From a bacterium (GTDB lineage Bacteria > Bacteroidota > Ignavibacteria > Kapaibacteriales > Kapaibacteriaceae): a DNA stretch of 8,016 nucleotides. The position numbers and the translations under genes are program-made. Where the stretch lies: assembly GCA_020050895.1 (NCBI GenBank), contig JAGVJW010000108.1, positions 1-8,016 on the forward strand, in the 5' to 3' direction. How positions within the stretch are numbered: position 1 is the first letter of the stretch; every line of letters begins with the position of its first letter. Positions 5,658 through 8,016 of the stretch are shown piece after piece. Below the pieces are notes generated by a model. The model saw nothing but the letters and a program-made list of their open reading frames with translations, was not told the DNA's origin and searched no databases.

Positions 5658-6837
5658 ACGATTTCTGTGTTAAACTCACGATAAATTCCATTCCCGCAGT
5701 TCCCGGGAAGAAGTCCATTGGCACGATACGCTCCACATTGTACTTCGCTGATTGCCATTCGGCGATACTTCTTCGCACTTCGTCGGCGCTACAGAAAGCC
5801 GTTACCACTCTGCGAAATCCATGTGCTGCTAACTCTGCGATAAGACCAACTGGTGTTCCCGCCCGCGGTGGATCCAGAATTAGAACGCAGGGATGCAGTT
5901 GTTTCACTGAAAGGAACACCTTACTAAGGGCGTCGGGTACAATTTTCATGTCAATGGCATTCACCCGGCCCCCTGCCCTTGAAATATTATAACGTGCATC
6001 GGCAGTACCCGATTTATCCTGATCGATGGCGATAACCTTTTTTACTTTCTTAGCAAGAGCAGCACCCAGCAGACCGTATCCGCAATACAGATCAACAACC
6101 GTGTCGTCGGACGTAGGCTCGGCTTCTGTTTTAATAATGTTTACGAAATCGGGAAGCATTGCAAGGTTAATTTGCGAAAACGAGAAGATGCCGACTTGAT
6201 ATTCAATATCATCGATGGCTTGCTTCCAAGCAGCGGCCCCAAACAATTTCTTTGATCCAATTCCCTGGATTGGACGTTCCAGTTCTAAATAGTAACGGCT
6301 TCGCCGCTCGTCTACATAAATCCACGCATGCTTGAGCATTGATACGTGCTTCTGAGCTTTCAGAGCTATCTGGCGGCAAGCTCGAACTACTTCGGCATCG
6401 AGATGCGTGGTGGTAATGATCAGCGCATACTCGCTATAAGTACCGCGAATAACAATATGATGGAACGCCGCCCTCACCTTATGATCGAGGCGTGCCAGAC
6501 TTTCGCCAACAGATTCATATATCTTAACATGTTCCAGTAGTTCAAGTGGCGATCGGGGACTAATCCTTGAACCATCACCATGAACAAATGTGAAGCGTTT
6601 CCCTTCATGCCAAATACGCCGCCTGGACGTAGATCGGTAATGCCGCGGACGGTGTGCCTTAACAACTGCACTACATACATCACCCTTTTTCAGTATTTCG
6701 TGCGAAAATCGTTGAACAGCGGCTTGCTTTAGCTTCAGCTCATCATGGTATGGAGCGTCTCCAAATGGTTCGACGCCACCAACTGACATCCCAACTGCTT
6801 GTGCTTCTTGCACTAGAATTGTTTGAAAAGATTTCAT
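5656..6837 (-). CDS. RNA (uracil-5-)-methyltransferase, TrmA-like, without TRAM or Fe-S cluster
   Basis: This 393-residue class I SAM-dependent methyltransferase belongs to the TrmA/RlmC/RlmD family, which makes 5-methyluridine in tRNA or 23S rRNA. The N-terminal half has HYRSTSRRRIWHEGK (66-80), resembling the HYRMRAEFRIWH stretch of E. coli TrmA. Then come FSQINLAML (220-228, family Gln222), SAM motif I VVDLYCGYG (247-255), the acidic ribose contact VIAIDQD (268-274) and LDPPRAG (321-327). The putative nucleophile is Cys349 in TAFCSADEVRR, seven residues before a conserved-position Arg356; the general base is Glu384 in FFPGTAGME. Departures from the family are FCSA in place of SCNP, and Gly382 where His is usual. 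No TRAM domain and no CX5CGXC-type Fe-S cysteines are present, unlike RlmD. The upstream frame closes at 6867, so the N-terminus is complete. The ATG overlaps the stop of the upstream phosphatase gene (ATGA). Tentatively a tRNA m5U54-type enzyme; the substrate is not certain. Confidence 0.87.
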   Translation of the reverse strand: MKSFQTILVQEAQAVGMSVGGVEPFGDAPYHDELKLKQAAVQRFSHEILKKGDVCSAVVKAHRPRHYRSTSRRRIWHEGKRFTFVHGDGSRISPRSPLELLEHVKIYESVGESLARLDHKVRAAFHHIVIRGTYSEYALIITTTHLDAEVVRACRQIALKAQKHVSMLKHAWIYVDERRSRYYLELERPIQGIGSKKLFGAAAWKQAIDDIEYQVGIFSFSQINLAMLPDFVNIIKTEAEPTSDDTVVDLYCGYGLLGAALAKKVKKVIAIDQDKSGTADARYNISRAGGRVNAIDMKIVPDALSKVFLSVKQLHPCVLILDPPRAGTPVGLIAELAAHGFRRVVTAFCSADEVRRSIAEWQSAKYNVERIVPMDFFPGTAGMEFIVSLTQKS

Positions 6838-8016
6838 ATAACCTTGATTGCAACTAACGATGTGTCATCGTCTATCTGATCGGTACCTGTAAACGAATGA
6901 ATGTCGCTGTGAATGAGTCGGATAATCTCTGCTGGTGAATGATTGCGATTTTTCATCAGCAGATTAACTAGTGCGGGCATACCGTATTCATTGTTGTGAT
7001 TTCTGGCTTCGGTAACACCGTCGGTGTAGAGCAATAAAACATCACCAATACGTAGCATGCCTGTTCCCATCTTATAAGCAGGCGGATCCTCGATTACTCC
7101 TGTTAGCACTCCTCCAGTTGAAAGCAGTTGCACGTCTCGCCCGCTAATAAGGATTGGCGGGTTATGTCCGGCATTAACATATTCAAACCTCAGCGTAGCA
7201 GAATCAATTACACAAATAAACATCGTTACAAAAACATCAACCTCGGTATTATCGCATATCAGGCTGTTTAGTCGGCTCATTAAGTGTGTAAGGGGCATAT
7301 CAATGCGCACCAGAACATTCAGCGCAGCCTGAACATTCGCCATCAGCAATGCAGCGGGGATGCCCTTTCCCGCCACGTCTGCAATAGCGAACAATGTGCG
7401 ATTATCGCCGAGTGATATAACATCGTAATAATCTCCCCCAATCTGTCGGCTGGTTCGTGCATCGGCAGCGATTTCCAAATGATTTGCGTGTGGCAGCACA
7501 TCGGGAAGAAGCTTACGCTGTATATCGGCGGCAATCTCCAATTCGTTTTCAAGGCTACGTTTCAGAATCTCCTCCTGAATGAGACGCTCATTCTCTACGG
7601 CAATCATTGCAGTGTTGCCAAGTGATTCGAGAAACGACATTTCTTCGTTGGAAAACCGGAGACCGTTCAACTTCCCCTTGGCTGCAATAACACCCTTCTT
7701 AACGCCATGAACAGTCATGGGCACAGCAATTGCAATTCCCATACTCTCTCCCGCATTACGAAGCGGGTCGGACAATGGCAGATCATCGATTCTCAATGGC
7801 GTGTCGACGTCGATCATGGCACTGCGCAGTTCAGCCAGCGACTGTGCTTCCTTTCTGTTCCCGATGAAATAAATACCGTCGAGTGGCTCGGTAAAATATA
7901 TGCCGAATGTCGACACCATCAATTGTCCCATAAGCCTATACGACAAAATGCGGAGCATTTCTTCCTTCGTTTTTGAAAGCGTAAAGTCGCGTGCACTTTC
8001 AAACAACGTAGTAATC
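6834..8016 (-). CDS. GAF plus SpoIIE/RsbU-type PP2C serine phosphatase, 5' end beyond right edge
   Basis: 393 residues are visible and the frame stays open to the right edge. A TTG at 8006-8004 could be read as a start, but the residues before it (ITTLFESARD) continue a typical helix, so the true start is probably outside. Visible residues ~15-143 form a GAF sensor domain, ending in the long helix FLESLGNTAMIAVENERLIQ. A probable coiled-coil linker follows (~140-165, ENELEIAADIQRKLLP, the usual lead-in). The PPM/PP2C phosphatase domain runs from ~185 to the end. Its metal-binding motifs are intact: QIGGDYYD, IADVAGKGIPAALLM, DVFVTMF, YVNAGHNPPIL, LLYTDGVTEA and DDDTSLVAIK. Such proteins dephosphorylate anti-anti-sigma factors (RsbV/SpoIIAA type) in partner-switching stress cascades, in response to a ligand or to another sensor. 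No sigma, anti-sigma or STAS gene is in the window. The TGA stop overlaps the ATG of the methyltransferase gene. No transmembrane helix is visible in this part. Confidence 0.93.
   Translation of the reverse strand, partial: ITTLFESARDFTLSKTKEEMLRILSYRLMGQLMVSTFGIYFTEPLDGIYFIGNRKEAQSLAELRSAMIDVDTPLRIDDLPLSDPLRNAGESMGIAIAVPMTVHGVKKGVIAAKGKLNGLRFSNEEMSFLESLGNTAMIAVENERLIQEEILKRSLENELEIAADIQRKLLPDVLPHANHLEIAADARTSRQIGGDYYDVISLGDNRTLFAIADVAGKGIPAALLMANVQAALNVLVRIDMPLTHLMSRLNSLICDNTEVDVFVTMFICVIDSATLRFEYVNAGHNPPILISGRDVQLLSTGGVLTGVIEDPPAYKMGTGMLRIGDVLLLYTDGVTEARNHNNEYGMPALVNLLMKNRNHSPAEIIRLIHSDIHSFTGTDQIDDDTSLVAIKVI

Noticed and set aside
8004..8006. TTG at 8006-8004 as the true start of the GAF-PP2C phosphatase
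   Set aside because: The frame stays open to the window edge and the preceding residues continue a normal-looking N-terminal helix, so the gene is more likely cut by the window.
1..8016. Mobile element, CRISPR array, toxin-antitoxin pair, defence system or RNA gene
   Set aside because: Nearly all bases are used by conserved housekeeping-type genes. I saw no spaced direct repeats, transposase or integrase motifs, tRNA-like cloverleaf or small two-gene toxin module in the few short gaps.

Overview
The window is a compact stretch of bacterial chromosome. It holds seven identifiable protein genes, two of them cut by the window edges, plus one small gene of unknown function. Only about 160 of 8016 bases lie outside coding sequence. 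I see no tRNA, rRNA, insertion sequence, integrase, phage gene or CRISPR array. Base and codon use look even throughout, with no sign of recent transfer. Seven of the eight starts are visible, and only one (the polyprenol-kinase-like gene) has an obvious Shine-Dalgarno sequence. Weak use of Shine-Dalgarno sites, together with this gene content, would fit the Bacteroidota/Chlorobiota/Ignavibacteriota/Kapabacteria side of the tree. That placement is an inference with low confidence, because no marker gene here fixes it.

Layout from left to right: (1) minus strand, the first 99 residues of a low-specificity L-threonine aldolase, running off the left edge. (2) plus strand, divergent from it across 78 bp, a complete AMP-forming acyl-CoA synthetase-type ligase. 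(3) minus strand, a two-gene unit: an integral-membrane polyprenol/diacylglycerol kinase-like (SEC59/DGK family) protein, followed 1 nt later by a 170-residue single-pass membrane protein of unknown function. This unit converges on the ligase. (4) plus strand, divergent from the kinase across only 32 bp, ispE followed with zero spacing by glgA. (5) minus strand, converging on glgA with a 9-bp gap, a two-gene unit: a GAF plus SpoIIE/RsbU-type PP2C phosphatase (its 5' end lies beyond the right edge) and a TrmA-type RNA uracil-5-methyltransferase whose start overlaps the phosphatase stop by 4 nt.

These are mostly housekeeping functions: isoprenoid precursor synthesis (IspE), probable prenol or lipid phosphorylation, glycogen synthesis (GlgA), acyl activation, amino-acid breakdown, RNA modification and stress or sigma-factor signalling. 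The clearest thematic link is isoprenoid or prenyl-lipid metabolism around the divergent kinase/ispE promoter region. The other neighbours share transcription units without an obvious functional tie. I do not see a defence system or a clearly new system. The items most worth a second look are the unknown membrane protein coupled to the polyprenol kinase, and the divergent TrmA-like enzyme coupled to a signalling phosphatase.
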